Below the pieces are notes generated by a model, which was given only the letters and a program-made list of their open reading frames with translations, searched no databases and had not been told where the DNA came from. From the NCBI GenBank assembly GCA_902561015.1, contig CACENB010000002.1, positions 1-64,000 of the forward strand: a stretch of DNA of 64,000 nucleotides, written 5' to 3'. This DNA comes from an uncultured Pelagibacteraceae bacterium (lineage in GTDB: Bacteria > Pseudomonadota > Alphaproteobacteria > Pelagibacterales > Pelagibacteraceae). A program made the translations under genes and the position numbers. Positions 9,293-18,673 of this stretch are shown piece by piece (position 1 is the first letter of the stretch; the number at the start of each line of letters is the position of its first letter).

Positions 9293-9626
9293 TCTAACAC
9301 AATTTAACGAATCTCTAACACAAAATAATACTTTAGTCTAACACAAAATTATAAAATATATGTCCAAAATGAGTTAAATAGTAAAAAAGACAATAAATTA
9401 GCCATTTTTTACAAATTAAAATATTTTATAAATATTATATTTTTAATCTAGATTTTAATAAACTCTAACACAAATCATAAATATTAAATTGTGTTAGAGT
9501 ATTTCTATTTTGTGTTAGAATATTTAATTTTAATTTTATATAAAAAAAGTCAATAAAATCAACAAAAATCAAAATTGTGCTAAATTTAAACTTTTTTGTG
9601 TTAGAGTTTTAACTTTATGTGTTAGA
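9293..9626. repeat. Cluster of eight TCTAACACAA / TTGTGTTAGA elements
   Basis: TCTAACACAA at 9293-9302, 9314-9323, 9337-9346, 9464-9473; TTGTGTTAGA at 9489-9498, 9510-9519, 9596-9605 and ATGTGTTAGA at 9617-9626. Confidence 0.92.
9361..9377. promoter_or_regulatory. Putative T4P regulatory motif, copy B (TGTCCAAAATGAGTTAA)
   Basis: Shared with 311-327 and 22184-22200; 89 nt upstream of the pilMN ATG. Confidence 0.45.
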
Positions 9627-9825
9627 GTTAAATGTTTTATTAATATTACACTCAAAAATTGTAAATTTAATATTCAATTTATTAAAAAATTATCTATTCA
9701 ATTAAAAATTGAGCTTTTTTTTTAAAAAAAAATAATTTTTTTCTCTTTTTGAGCGAAAATTAGATAATAATTAAATTTCTCTCATGATTTATTTAAAAAA
9801 ATTTTTTAAAACACATTTTTTTATT

Positions 9826-10128
9826 TTAATTAGGCTCTCCTCTTATGTCAGTAGTTAATTCCTGATAAATTAGAACTGTAATTGCGTTGAGGTTATTTAT
9901 AATTCTATTAAAATTCCAACTGGTATCAACATTACTACAATTTAATTCTCTAAAGTAATAGACTTTTGCTTGTGGAAGTGTTGGAAATATATCTTCAGAG
10001 ATAATATTAAGCTGATTTGTTTTTTTTTCAATTGTAAAATTATATCTACAAACATTTGACGTCGCCCAAAACAAAAGAGCAGAAATAATTATTGCGAATA
10101 AGATCATTATCTTACTTATTGCAAACAT
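9826..10128 (-). CDS. Small single-TM protein of unknown function
   Basis: 100-aa ORF with N-terminal hydrophobic segment, 9 nt after the SpoIIE phosphatase stop. Confidence 0.6.
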   Translation of the reverse strand: MFAISKIMILFAIIISALLFWATSNVCRYNFTIEKKTNQLNIISEDIFPTLPQAKVYYFRELNCSNVDTSWNFNRIINNLNAITVLIYQELTTDIRGEPN

Positions 10129-10137
10129 AAAAAAGAA

Positions 10138-11508
10138 TTATACTCCGTCTACAACAACAATAGTCAAATCATCTTTTTGAATACGGCCAGACTTAATTAT
10201 ATCCTCAACAATTTTATTTAATCTTTCGTGATTAGGAGTTTGATGATACTTTGTAATATAATTTTTGAAACCATCGGACTCTAACATGTTACCTTCAGGA
10301 TCTTTCATTTCTGTTATACCATCAGTGAATACATACATCGAACTCTCAGAAAATTTTATTTTTGTTTCTTTGTATTTAATCTTCGACATAATTCCTAAAG
10401 GTGGACCCGCTTCAGTATAGTTTGTAAATTTTCCATCTTTAGAATGAATTAGTGGTGGTTCATGTCCTGCGTTAGCAAGTAGTAATTCTTTTTTATTACT
10501 GTCATAAATACCGATAAGCATTGTTACAAACATTCCACGTGCAGCTGTTTCACAAATTTCAGAATTAAGTAAGTTTAATAAATCGGCAGCAGAAAAAATT
10601 GTTTTACTTAAACATCTATAAAGACTCGAAGCCTTTGACATTAAAAGAGAAGATTTAATTCCTTTACCGGATACATCTGCAACACCAAAACCAAATTTAC
10701 CATCACCTAGATCAGAAAAATTATAAAAATCTCCTGATACGACTTTTGCTGGGATATTTATTCCTGCTATAGGAAAGTTTTCTTTTTTATTTTGAGACAA
10801 CAAAGTTTTTTGTATCTCACCAACAATTTCAATTTCTTTTTGCATTCTATTCTTATCAACTAAATCTTTTGCCATCTTAGCATTGTTAATTGCTAATGCA
10901 GCTGGACCAGACAAAGTTTCTAAAAGTTTTCTATCATTCTCTTCAAAAAGTTTATTATTAGTTTTTTTGTTTAGGCAATGAATAACTCCAATACATTCAT
11001 CTGATACAATTAAAGGGGAGCATAGAACTGAATAAGTTGTAAAATTTGTTTTGTTATCTAAATCAAAATAAAATTCTGCAATTTCTCTAATATCTTTTCT
11101 AACATCACCAACTCTAATACATTTTTTCATGACTGCAGCTTTTCCCATAACTCCTTGGGTAATTGGTATTTCAAAATCCTCAAGATATGCTTGATGTTTT
11201 GAAGCAATACATTGGAACGATTGATTTTTTTTATCTATTAAAAAAATATTTGCCGCTTGTGCATTAATTCTTTTTATAATTAATTCTAATGAATTATTTA
11301 GTGTTTCTTTTAAATCAAGAGACATTGCAAACTCTTGATTCATTTTTGTTACTAGCTCTAAATCTTTACTGCTAGTGTCATCTATTTTGATCGTTTCCTT
11401 TTTTTTTACACCAAAAAACATGTCATTTATAAATTGATATTCGTTATTTTTTTGATAGTTTTGAAATTGATGGAAATCATTATTCATACGCCAAATTTCT
11501 ATCTGCAC
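10138..11508 (-). CDS. GAF-domain SpoIIE/RsbU-type PP2C serine phosphatase
   Basis: GAF domain (ANIFLIDKKNQSFQCIAS...) plus PP2C motifs VSGDFYNFSDLGDGKFGFGVADVSGKG, LLLANAGHEPPLI, YVFTDGITEMKD. Confidence 0.9.
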   Translation of the reverse strand: MQIEIWRMNNDFHQFQNYQKNNEYQFINDMFFGVKKKETIKIDDTSSKDLELVTKMNQEFAMSLDLKETLNNSLELIIKRINAQAANIFLIDKKNQSFQCIASKHQAYLEDFEIPITQGVMGKAAVMKKCIRVGDVRKDIREIAEFYFDLDNKTNFTTYSVLCSPLIVSDECIGVIHCLNKKTNNKLFEENDRKLLETLSGPAALAINNAKMAKDLVDKNRMQKEIEIVGEIQKTLLSQNKKENFPIAGINIPAKVVSGDFYNFSDLGDGKFGFGVADVSGKGIKSSLLMSKASSLYRCLSKTIFSAADLLNLLNSEICETAARGMFVTMLIGIYDSNKKELLLANAGHEPPLIHSKDGKFTNYTEAGPPLGIMSKIKYKETKIKFSESSMYVFTDGITEMKDPEGNMLESDGFKNYITKYHQTPNHERLNKIVEDIIKSGRIQKDDLTIVVVDGV

Positions 11509-11586
11509 CTAACAGATGCAATGATGTTTGTACAATACTGCATTAACGGGCTCATAGAACTTTCCTCTCAAATTAAACTCTAAATT

Positions 11587-12354
11587 GTGTTCTATATTAT
11601 AGCATTTGTCCTTGGAAGTATATGGGGGAGTTTTGCAAACGTTTGTATACATAGGCTTCCCATTGAGGAAAGTATCTCTATTAAAAGGTCTTATTGTCCA
11701 AAATGTAATGAGAAAATTAGCTGGTTTGACAATATTCCAATATTATCTTTTTTAATACTTGGTGGAAATTGCAGGAAGTGTAAATCCAAAATTGATAAAA
11801 AATATCTTATTGTTGAATTGTTGAGTGTCACAAGTTTTGTATTAATCTATTCCATCTACGGACTTACTATCACGACATTATTATTAGCTGTGCTAAGTAT
11901 TTTTTTTATTATCATATTCTTTATTGACCTAAAACACTTTATCATTCCTAACACGCTTACTTTTCCATTAATGATAATTGGATTTGTTAAATCGTTTGAT
12001 CCAAACTTAAATACAAGTCTTTTTCCCAATTATTTAAATTCTATAATAGGTGGGGTTATGGGTTACTTAGTAATCTGGTTAATAATTCTTTTTTATAAAA
12101 AATTTAAAAACAAGGAAGGTATGGGGCTAGGTGATGCAAAATTACTCTCTGCAATTGGTTTTTGGTTTGGATGGATCTGTATTCCCTTTATAATTTTTTT
12201 GTCATCCGTAATAGCTCTTCTTGTGGTGACGCCCTCTTTAATAAAAAAATCTAAGACGATGTCTTCTCAAATTCCATTTGGTCCATACATAATAACAGGA
12301 TGTATGATTTACATTTCTTTCTTTGATCAATTTAAAATATATTTATTGTTTTAA
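11587..12354 (+). CDS. pilD: Prepilin peptidase / leader N-methyltransferase
   Basis: GSIWGSFANVCIHRLP, CPKC...CRKC zinc tetrad, FFIDLKHFIIPN and GMGLGDAKLL aspartate motifs. Confidence 0.94.
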   Translation: MFYIIAFVLGSIWGSFANVCIHRLPIEESISIKRSYCPKCNEKISWFDNIPILSFLILGGNCRKCKSKIDKKYLIVELLSVTSFVLIYSIYGLTITTLLLAVLSIFFIIIFFIDLKHFIIPNTLTFPLMIIGFVKSFDPNLNTSLFPNYLNSIIGGVMGYLVIWLIILFYKKFKNKEGMGLGDAKLLSAIGFWFGWICIPFIIFLSSVIALLVVTPSLIKKSKTMSSQIPFGPYIITGCMIYISFFDQFKIYLLF

Positions 12355-15300
12355 TAGTTCTCTCGCCAATTTCCTCTGAACACAGAGATCGCACCGTCGT
12401 TAGAAAGTAAGGATATAAGTGTGTCTGCTTGGTCATCACTGTCTGTTGTTATATTGGCAAATAGTTTGTCTGCAAACACAACCAATTTTGAAAGAACACC
12501 TGGTTGCAAGTAATAACAGCCAGTCTTTTCATCAAAACCAGCTTCCGCACTCATTTGTTTACTTGCCTGACCTATATCTTCAGATGTATTAATTCCACAT
12601 TCATCATCAGCAGCACATACGTAAGCATTTCCAACACTACACTTTGCACCCTCTGGTGGTTGGTAAACTGGGTAGTACACTGTACCCTTGAACACAGTTG
12701 GTGACGCAGTGGCTTTGTGATATAAATTTTGAGTTGACTGACGAGATCCATCACTTGTGAATAATGATTCATCTTGTCTTTTATCAAAAGGCTTATCTAA
12801 TTTAAACACCCAAGCATCTTTAGCGATTGCAGGACAATCACCTTGATCTGATGTTTCGTCAGCTGTATTTACACAATTAGGGCTTAGAGTGTATCCATCA
12901 TCTGCATCAATTTTTCTTGCGTTCATTGCCTCTGCTAAAGAGCCTGAGGCTCCAGTATTAACCATTCTAAAATTTGGAAAATCAAAATCTCTAATTCCAT
13001 ACAAGATGTTATCCATTCCTCTAGACTTTCTAGATATGTCGTTAAAGTCTCCCGTGGCTCCAAATAGATATAAGTTTTTAGTATCTTTTCCAAATGCAGC
13101 ATCCATTCCAAAGAAACTTACTCTACCATTTTCTTGATTGGTATTTAGTGAAAATAGAGTTGTGTGATCAAATAAATCTATTGCGGTAGCACTAGGATCA
13201 TTGGATGTCAGATCATTAGTTAAGTTGATTTTGGAAATTTTTCCCTCATAATCATTCACATAAACTAATGCACCCCGCCATTTTGCTCCTCTAAAAGTAT
13301 CAGGAGTAATCACTACTGGATCACCCAACACTGAATTTGGAAGATCATCTAAGGTGCCACCATAAGCACTTTCAAACGTATTGTCGATATCAACTAAATT
13401 GATTAGTCCATTTCCTCCACTCGCTATTTTACCTGGATATTGGCCTCCGCTTTGTTCATTCATTGTCTCTAAATCAATCACATAGACAGCAGATCCAACA
13501 CCACCAACTTTTCCAAATCCAGCAGGCATAACAGCAACATATCTGTCATCATCAATTGGTTGCTCTCTTTCTACTGGAAGTCTAAATATTCTTGGGGTTG
13601 CCCAAGTCTCGCCCATCTTACTATAATCGTATACCGGATCCTCTGTACCTATATTTGGAATCTTTATAGAAAAGAAGTCTGACTCATCATCAGCTTTTTC
13701 ATCCCCCTCACCAAGATTAATTACCAAATCCTCTCCAAATGTAATTGTAGCTATTGATGCCTCTTGCTCAATCTTGACCACACTTATTGGTTTGGAAACT
13801 CCATTTACAACCCTTTCAACAGGCAAAGATGCTGGATCGTCAACAAATTCATCAGGCATAATATAAGGGAACCTCCACACTCTTCCTTTATAACAGGCAG
13901 CTGTTCCGGTAGAGTAGAAATCGGTTTCACTTACACAATCTTTAATTTTATCTCTTTCTGTATAATCGTCAGCGCCACGATTAGCTACATCGTCGGCTCT
14001 GGCTGTTTCTATATTGTATTTTGCATTTTTATATTCCTCTGAATCATTAATAGTCAATCTCCCACCTGTATAATTTAGTGCCGGTTGTGGATTAGATGCA
14101 CTATTAATTATCGTTCCGTCATGGAGAGCTATCATTACTTTGCTTCTAACAAAGTCATTGTAAACTGAAAATACGTGAAGTGGTTTTAGTGGGTCTGTAA
14201 CATCTAAAATTGAATATCCAGCGCCACCTCTGCCGTAAGGTATCATTAATATGGTGTGCCAAGATTTATTTCCCGCTGTTTCAAAAGTTTTCCCATCGGG
14301 TTTCAGACCAGTAATAAACATATCGTGTACAACAGGTGAACCATCAACAGCAAATATCGCGTTTGTACCCCCTTTGGCATTATCACCAGAACCTTGGTCT
14401 AAATTATCATTGATCATCTCTGGTAACTTTCCAGCAATAAACGGTGGCACAAAAGCCCAACGCTCCTCTCCAGTTTTCGCATCAAATGCGTGCAACATTC
14501 CATCGTTGGCACCAACATAAAGTGTCCTTGGCCTTTGACTTAAGCTATTGGCAAAATTATTGTAACCATTTTTTTGTCTGAAGTATGCTTCTTGGTTTGT
14601 TGATGTATAATTAGTGTTTGCACCAGGAGGTCCGACTTCTACGATCTGAGAGTGATAAATATCTCCAAGAATAGAATCTCTTTTAGCATTTTTTCCATCA
14701 CATCTGTTGGCACCTGTTTTGTAAACAAAATAATCTGTACCTCTTACAAAATTTATTAAGCCTGAGATATCATCTGAATTTCCAGCAGTACCTCCGCAAG
14801 TCGAACCTGGTTTATGGTAATCAGTGACTACATTTCCTAAAATTTGAAATAGTCCATTAATTTGATCAGCATTAGTATCTACCCAGTTATTATAATCACT
14901 ATCTATATAATCTACTCCTTTTAAAGCAGTCCAAATTTTTCTAGTTGATGGTTCCCTTTGTGCAAGTAGTTCAGCTGCATCCCAATTTCCTGGATGACCT
15001 TTTTTATGAATTACAAAACCATCAGGAGTAACCTCTTTTCTCATTAAATGTCCAATCCACTGTTGCCCCTGAGATAATGAAAATTGTCCTTGAAATAAAT
15101 CTCCACCCTCTTGCACCGTAGCAGTTATAGATGGAGCTGAAAATGAAAGTCTGCTTGCAATAATTCTTTCTATCTCACTTTTAAGTTTTGTTACTAATTC
15201 TTTTGGATTCTCAGCAATAATTCTTTGTCTGCATTCTGGGTCTTGTTCAGCTGTACCAAAATTAGGATCATCACAACTGCCAGCTTTTGCTGCCTCTTGG

Positions 15301-17201
15301 AATTGTTCATCTCCTCTATCTTTTATTCCCCCTCCGTAAGCAATAAAAATTGTTTTAACGCCGTGGGCTACACCAAATTCATCTTTATTGACTCCCATTG
15401 CTGCAGTTTCAGTTCTTAAAGCTTTAATTTGTGCTATCGCTCTATCATGGTGTTGCCACATACCATCACCTATTACAATTACGTAATTAAGTTGACATTC
15501 TGGACCATCTTTTGTTATGCCGAGGTTAGGATCTGTCATGTACTCATACGCAAGTTGTGAAAATGCATTTCCATCTGTACCAAATCTTGTTTTCATATTA
15601 TCTACAGCTTGAATTATTCGACCAGATGTATTTGGTCCAATTGCTACTGGTATACAAGAATTGTCATCACACTGAACTGACTTGCCATTAGGATGTTGTG
15701 TTGGGTCAGACCATCCCTGATAATAATCACAATAATCATTACATCTATGATACCATTTTGCTTTAGGACACATATTGTGACATGAGTATTCAGAATTCTT
15801 TACCCATTTACCTTTAGCACCTTTTTTATTCGGTACAGTTCCAGCATTCCAGTATCCGTAACCAAAATATGCCCCACTTGTTAAAGAGCTGTCATTAACG
15901 ACTGCTTTAATCGCTCTTTTAGCTCCTTCTGCCCTACTAATTACTTTGGTACCTAATTCGTTTTGCCACGTAATACCCCCTGCACTGATATCAAACTCTT
16001 GAATTGAATTTTTTGCATTTCCAACCCAAACTCTGTCATTTGAAACATGAAGACCAATAGGTTGAGCAAGAAACGTGCTATCTGTACTAGACTCACCCGT
16101 CCCAAAAGATCCAACAGTAAGTGAAGTGGTTATGTTAGAGGCATTAATTGATAATTTTTGTAGAGTATGACTGGTGTCACTCGTGGCATAAATAATGCTT
16201 GCATCTTGTGGATCGATACTCATTTTTGTTATTAAGTTGTAAACATTACCACTCCCACCTCTTGCAAAACGTGTAGGCGCCCCTGTATCTGGACAATAGT
16301 TTGTACCGTCTGATGAAATACCAATTTTATAAATTTCTCCATTAACGACGTAATAAAGATTGTTTCCACCGTCCATAGAAATTGAATTTGTTTTTTTTAA
16401 ATGATCTCTGAATGTTGAATTAATACTACTTATATCACAAAGTTTTTGGTTACCAGTCGAAAGATTTTTTGTAAAAACAAATTCTGATTGAGTATATCTA
16501 CGGCAAACCCATTTTTTTTTTTTCTTTTTTCCTACTCTTCTCATATCAACACATACATTTTGAAAACCAGTGACAATTAAATGATCATTACTACCAATAG
16601 TCCTTATGTCTAAACCGGAAGGATATAATCTATCAAATCTTCCATCGGTAGTTTTGCCGAACTCTGAGCTATCGATAACTTCTACACAATCTCCTTCGGC
16701 GTCTATTGCAACAACAGATTGGTAGTCAAATGAAATTGAATAAATAACTTCTTTACCTGAAGGCGATACTCCATTGACATCTGAGGACTTATCCATTTCA
16801 CCAACTGTTCTAATTCTGCTGTCTTGTCTGCCAGTCTCAAGTTCGCACGACGGCATACTATTTGATCCTTGGAACAATCTATCTCCCTTGCCATCTCCGT
16901 CTGGATCAACAAATGAGGAGTCAAAATCCTCTGTGTCATAATCAAATTTTACAATTGCACCGTTTTGTTGGCCTACCATTACATCACCGTCATCGAGTAA
17001 AATTAAATCGTTTGGATTATATATTGCTGCTCCACCAAAAGGATTACCATTCATACTAGCTGATGTATCAAGAAGAATTAGTACGTTTGCTTTAACATCA
17101 CCTGAACCTGAGCCTGGAGGTAGTGATTTTGAAAAAACATTCTGACAAAACACCATGACGGTAATTAGCAGGTATAAAAATAATTTATTTATTGTCTTCA
17201 T
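12351..17201 (-). CDS. pilY1: PilY1-like T4P tip adhesin with VWA domain
   Basis: Signal peptide; VWA MIDAS LILLDTSASM; PilY1 C-terminal propeller TLYVGANDGMLHAFDAKTGEERWAFVPPF; downstream of minor pilins. Confidence 0.9.
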   Translation of the reverse strand: MKTINKLFLYLLITVMVFCQNVFSKSLPPGSGSGDVKANVLILLDTSASMNGNPFGGAAIYNPNDLILLDDGDVMVGQQNGAIVKFDYDTEDFDSSFVDPDGDGKGDRLFQGSNSMPSCELETGRQDSRIRTVGEMDKSSDVNGVSPSGKEVIYSISFDYQSVVAIDAEGDCVEVIDSSEFGKTTDGRFDRLYPSGLDIRTIGSNDHLIVTGFQNVCVDMRRVGKKKKKKWVCRRYTQSEFVFTKNLSTGNQKLCDISSINSTFRDHLKKTNSISMDGGNNLYYVVNGEIYKIGISSDGTNYCPDTGAPTRFARGGSGNVYNLITKMSIDPQDASIIYATSDTSHTLQKLSINASNITTSLTVGSFGTGESSTDSTFLAQPIGLHVSNDRVWVGNAKNSIQEFDISAGGITWQNELGTKVISRAEGAKRAIKAVVNDSSLTSGAYFGYGYWNAGTVPNKKGAKGKWVKNSEYSCHNMCPKAKWYHRCNDYCDYYQGWSDPTQHPNGKSVQCDDNSCIPVAIGPNTSGRIIQAVDNMKTRFGTDGNAFSQLAYEYMTDPNLGITKDGPECQLNYVIVIGDGMWQHHDRAIAQIKALRTETAAMGVNKDEFGVAHGVKTIFIAYGGGIKDRGDEQFQEAAKAGSCDDPNFGTAEQDPECRQRIIAENPKELVTKLKSEIERIIASRLSFSAPSITATVQEGGDLFQGQFSLSQGQQWIGHLMRKEVTPDGFVIHKKGHPGNWDAAELLAQREPSTRKIWTALKGVDYIDSDYNNWVDTNADQINGLFQILGNVVTDYHKPGSTCGGTAGNSDDISGLINFVRGTDYFVYKTGANRCDGKNAKRDSILGDIYHSQIVEVGPPGANTNYTSTNQEAYFRQKNGYNNFANSLSQRPRTLYVGANDGMLHAFDAKTGEERWAFVPPFIAGKLPEMINDNLDQGSGDNAKGGTNAIFAVDGSPVVHDMFITGLKPDGKTFETAGNKSWHTILMIPYGRGGAGYSILDVTDPLKPLHVFSVYNDFVRSKVMIALHDGTIINSASNPQPALNYTGGRLTINDSEEYKNAKYNIETARADDVANRGADDYTERDKIKDCVSETDFYSTGTAACYKGRVWRFPYIMPDEFVDDPASLPVERVVNGVSKPISVVKIEQEASIATITFGEDLVINLGEGDEKADDESDFFSIKIPNIGTEDPVYDYSKMGETWATPRIFRLPVEREQPIDDDRYVAVMPAGFGKVGGVGSAVYVIDLETMNEQSGGQYPGKIASGGNGLINLVDIDNTFESAYGGTLDDLPNSVLGDPVVITPDTFRGAKWRGALVYVNDYEGKISKINLTNDLTSNDPSATAIDLFDHTTLFSLNTNQENGRVSFFGMDAAFGKDTKNLYLFGATGDFNDISRKSRGMDNILYGIRDFDFPNFRMVNTGASGSLAEAMNARKIDADDGYTLSPNCVNTADETSDQGDCPAIAKDAWVFKLDKPFDKRQDESLFTSDGSRQSTQNLYHKATASPTVFKGTVYYPVYQPPEGAKCSVGNAYVCAADDECGINTSEDIGQASKQMSAEAGFDEKTGCYYLQPGVLSKLVVFADKLFANITTDSDDQADTLISLLSNDGAISVFRGNWRENY

Positions 17202-17208
17202 TTAAGTA

Positions 17209-17745
17209 TTACCAAAATTGCCTATATTCATTATTTGTAATTATTAACTCTTCTTCAATTATAGTATTAAGCCTTAAAGTTTTGCTGTAATAAAATTTTT
17301 TGTTATTTTTCTCCCAACTTATGTGTCCTAACCATTTTGGATCAAAAACTTCTTCTGCTTCTTCTCCATAATTATCTTGGATATAGTAAAAGAGAAAAGA
17401 TTTTTTATCATTTATTTTAGAGATATTATTATAAGATATCAGTTCATAGCCGATGACCGTTTCACCACCTAAAGAGTGTATTCTAATCTCAGTATCTTGC
17501 GGATGATGATCTGGACACCAGTTTTTAAAATTTGTTGTAGCAAACCAATAATTCACTTTTTCGTCATTTAGATTTAGATCAAGTATCTCAATATTCTTAT
17601 CAATATCAGGCTCACCCAACATATTTGTAACATTAGAGAAACTCTCACCTATTTCAAATTCAAGATCACACTCTTCAGAACTAACCAAGCTAAAGTTTAA
17701 AAAAGCTGAAAAAATTAAAGTAATTATAAATATATTTTTTTTCAT
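17209..17745 (-). CDS. Secreted protein of unknown function in the minor pilin operon
   Basis: 178-aa ORF with signal peptide, between pilX-like and pilY1, same strand, tight spacing. Confidence 0.7.
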   Translation of the reverse strand: MKKNIFIITLIFSAFLNFSLVSSEECDLEFEIGESFSNVTNMLGEPDIDKNIEILDLNLNDEKVNYWFATTNFKNWCPDHHPQDTEIRIHSLGGETVIGYELISYNNISKINDKKSFLFYYIQDNYGEEAEEVFDPKWLGHISWEKNNKKFYYSKTLRLNTIIEEELIITNNEYRQFW

Positions 17746-17749
17746 AATA

Positions 17750-18673
17750 TCAAGTTGGCATTACCACAATGTTTTCCAAAGGTATCAAAATTTCAATTTC
17801 ACCGTTATGTAAGTCATCTCCCCGACCTGCGCCGTAAAGAATCCCACAGGCATATATTTTATACGCTGTTCCTTGCGAGTCAACATTGCTTACATCTGTA
17901 GCGATACTAGATCCATCATTTCTGTACGCAGCTGCACCAATGTTAATTATAAAGTATTCATAAGCAAATCTTTTTAAGAAATTGAATTCTGCCTTAATAA
18001 ATTTTTCTTTAGAACTGAAATCCATTACTGTCTCACCCTCATCATTGGTCACCTCTTGTCCAGTCTCATTTATTACCTCATCATCAGTATTAAAGTTAGT
18101 GCTATCAGCAGCTATACACCCATTATATCCTCCTGCACATAATAATGGCCCAACGATTTCCAAAAAACTTTTTTGTACTGGAAGTTGTCCAGTTCCAATA
18201 ATTTTTACATTATCATCATCATCTGTTTCAAGGTTTTTGAAACTCATTAAACATCGTGAACTATCTCTTGGAATAGTTGTGTCATTTGTTGCAGGTCCTC
18301 TTATAAATGTATGTCTAAAATAAGTGTCTTCAGTCTTGCTCGCATACTCAGTCTTTGTATCTTGCCATATATCAACTTTCAAATTGTATACAGATAATGG
18401 ACCTGGATCTACAGGTGGGTTTCCTAATACATCGTCATCATCAGGCATTTTATTCATCCATGGTCCAAGATATTTATCTAAAATCCATTTCTCCCCTTCC
18501 AGAAGTCCTGCCTCAGCTACATAAAAAGTTTGTTGGTAATGGTCACTATTATTATTACTTTGATGATCTCCAGAAGAAATAACAATCAAGGAACCACCCA
18601 TCAAAGACATTACTATTAAAAGTATAATGGACAAAACTAATGCAAATCCTTTTTCTTTGTTATTTTTAATCAT
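17750..18673 (-). CDS. pilX: Minor pilin PilX-like
   Basis: MIKNNKEKG^FALVLSIILLIVMSLMGGSLIVISSGD...QTFYVAEAGLLEGEKWI typical of PilX/GspK N-termini. Confidence 0.8.
   Translation of the reverse strand: MIKNNKEKGFALVLSIILLIVMSLMGGSLIVISSGDHQSNNNSDHYQQTFYVAEAGLLEGEKWILDKYLGPWMNKMPDDDDVLGNPPVDPGPLSVYNLKVDIWQDTKTEYASKTEDTYFRHTFIRGPATNDTTIPRDSSRCLMSFKNLETDDDDNVKIIGTGQLPVQKSFLEIVGPLLCAGGYNGCIAADSTNFNTDDEVINETGQEVTNDEGETVMDFSSKEKFIKAEFNFLKRFAYEYFIINIGAAAYRNDGSSIATDVSNVDSQGTAYKIYACGILYGAGRGDDLHNGEIEILIPLENIVVMPT

Noticed and set aside
9293-9626. CRISPR array or oriC interpretation of the TCTAACACAA repeats
   Set aside because: Repeats are only 10 bp, occur in both orientations and have no uniform spacers, so not CRISPR; they do not match the DnaA box TTATNCACA, and no dnaA/dnaN or similar origin marker genes are near.
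12572-12787. Alternate-frame ORF within pilY1
   Set aside because: Overlaps pilY1 coding sequence in another frame with no recognisable features.
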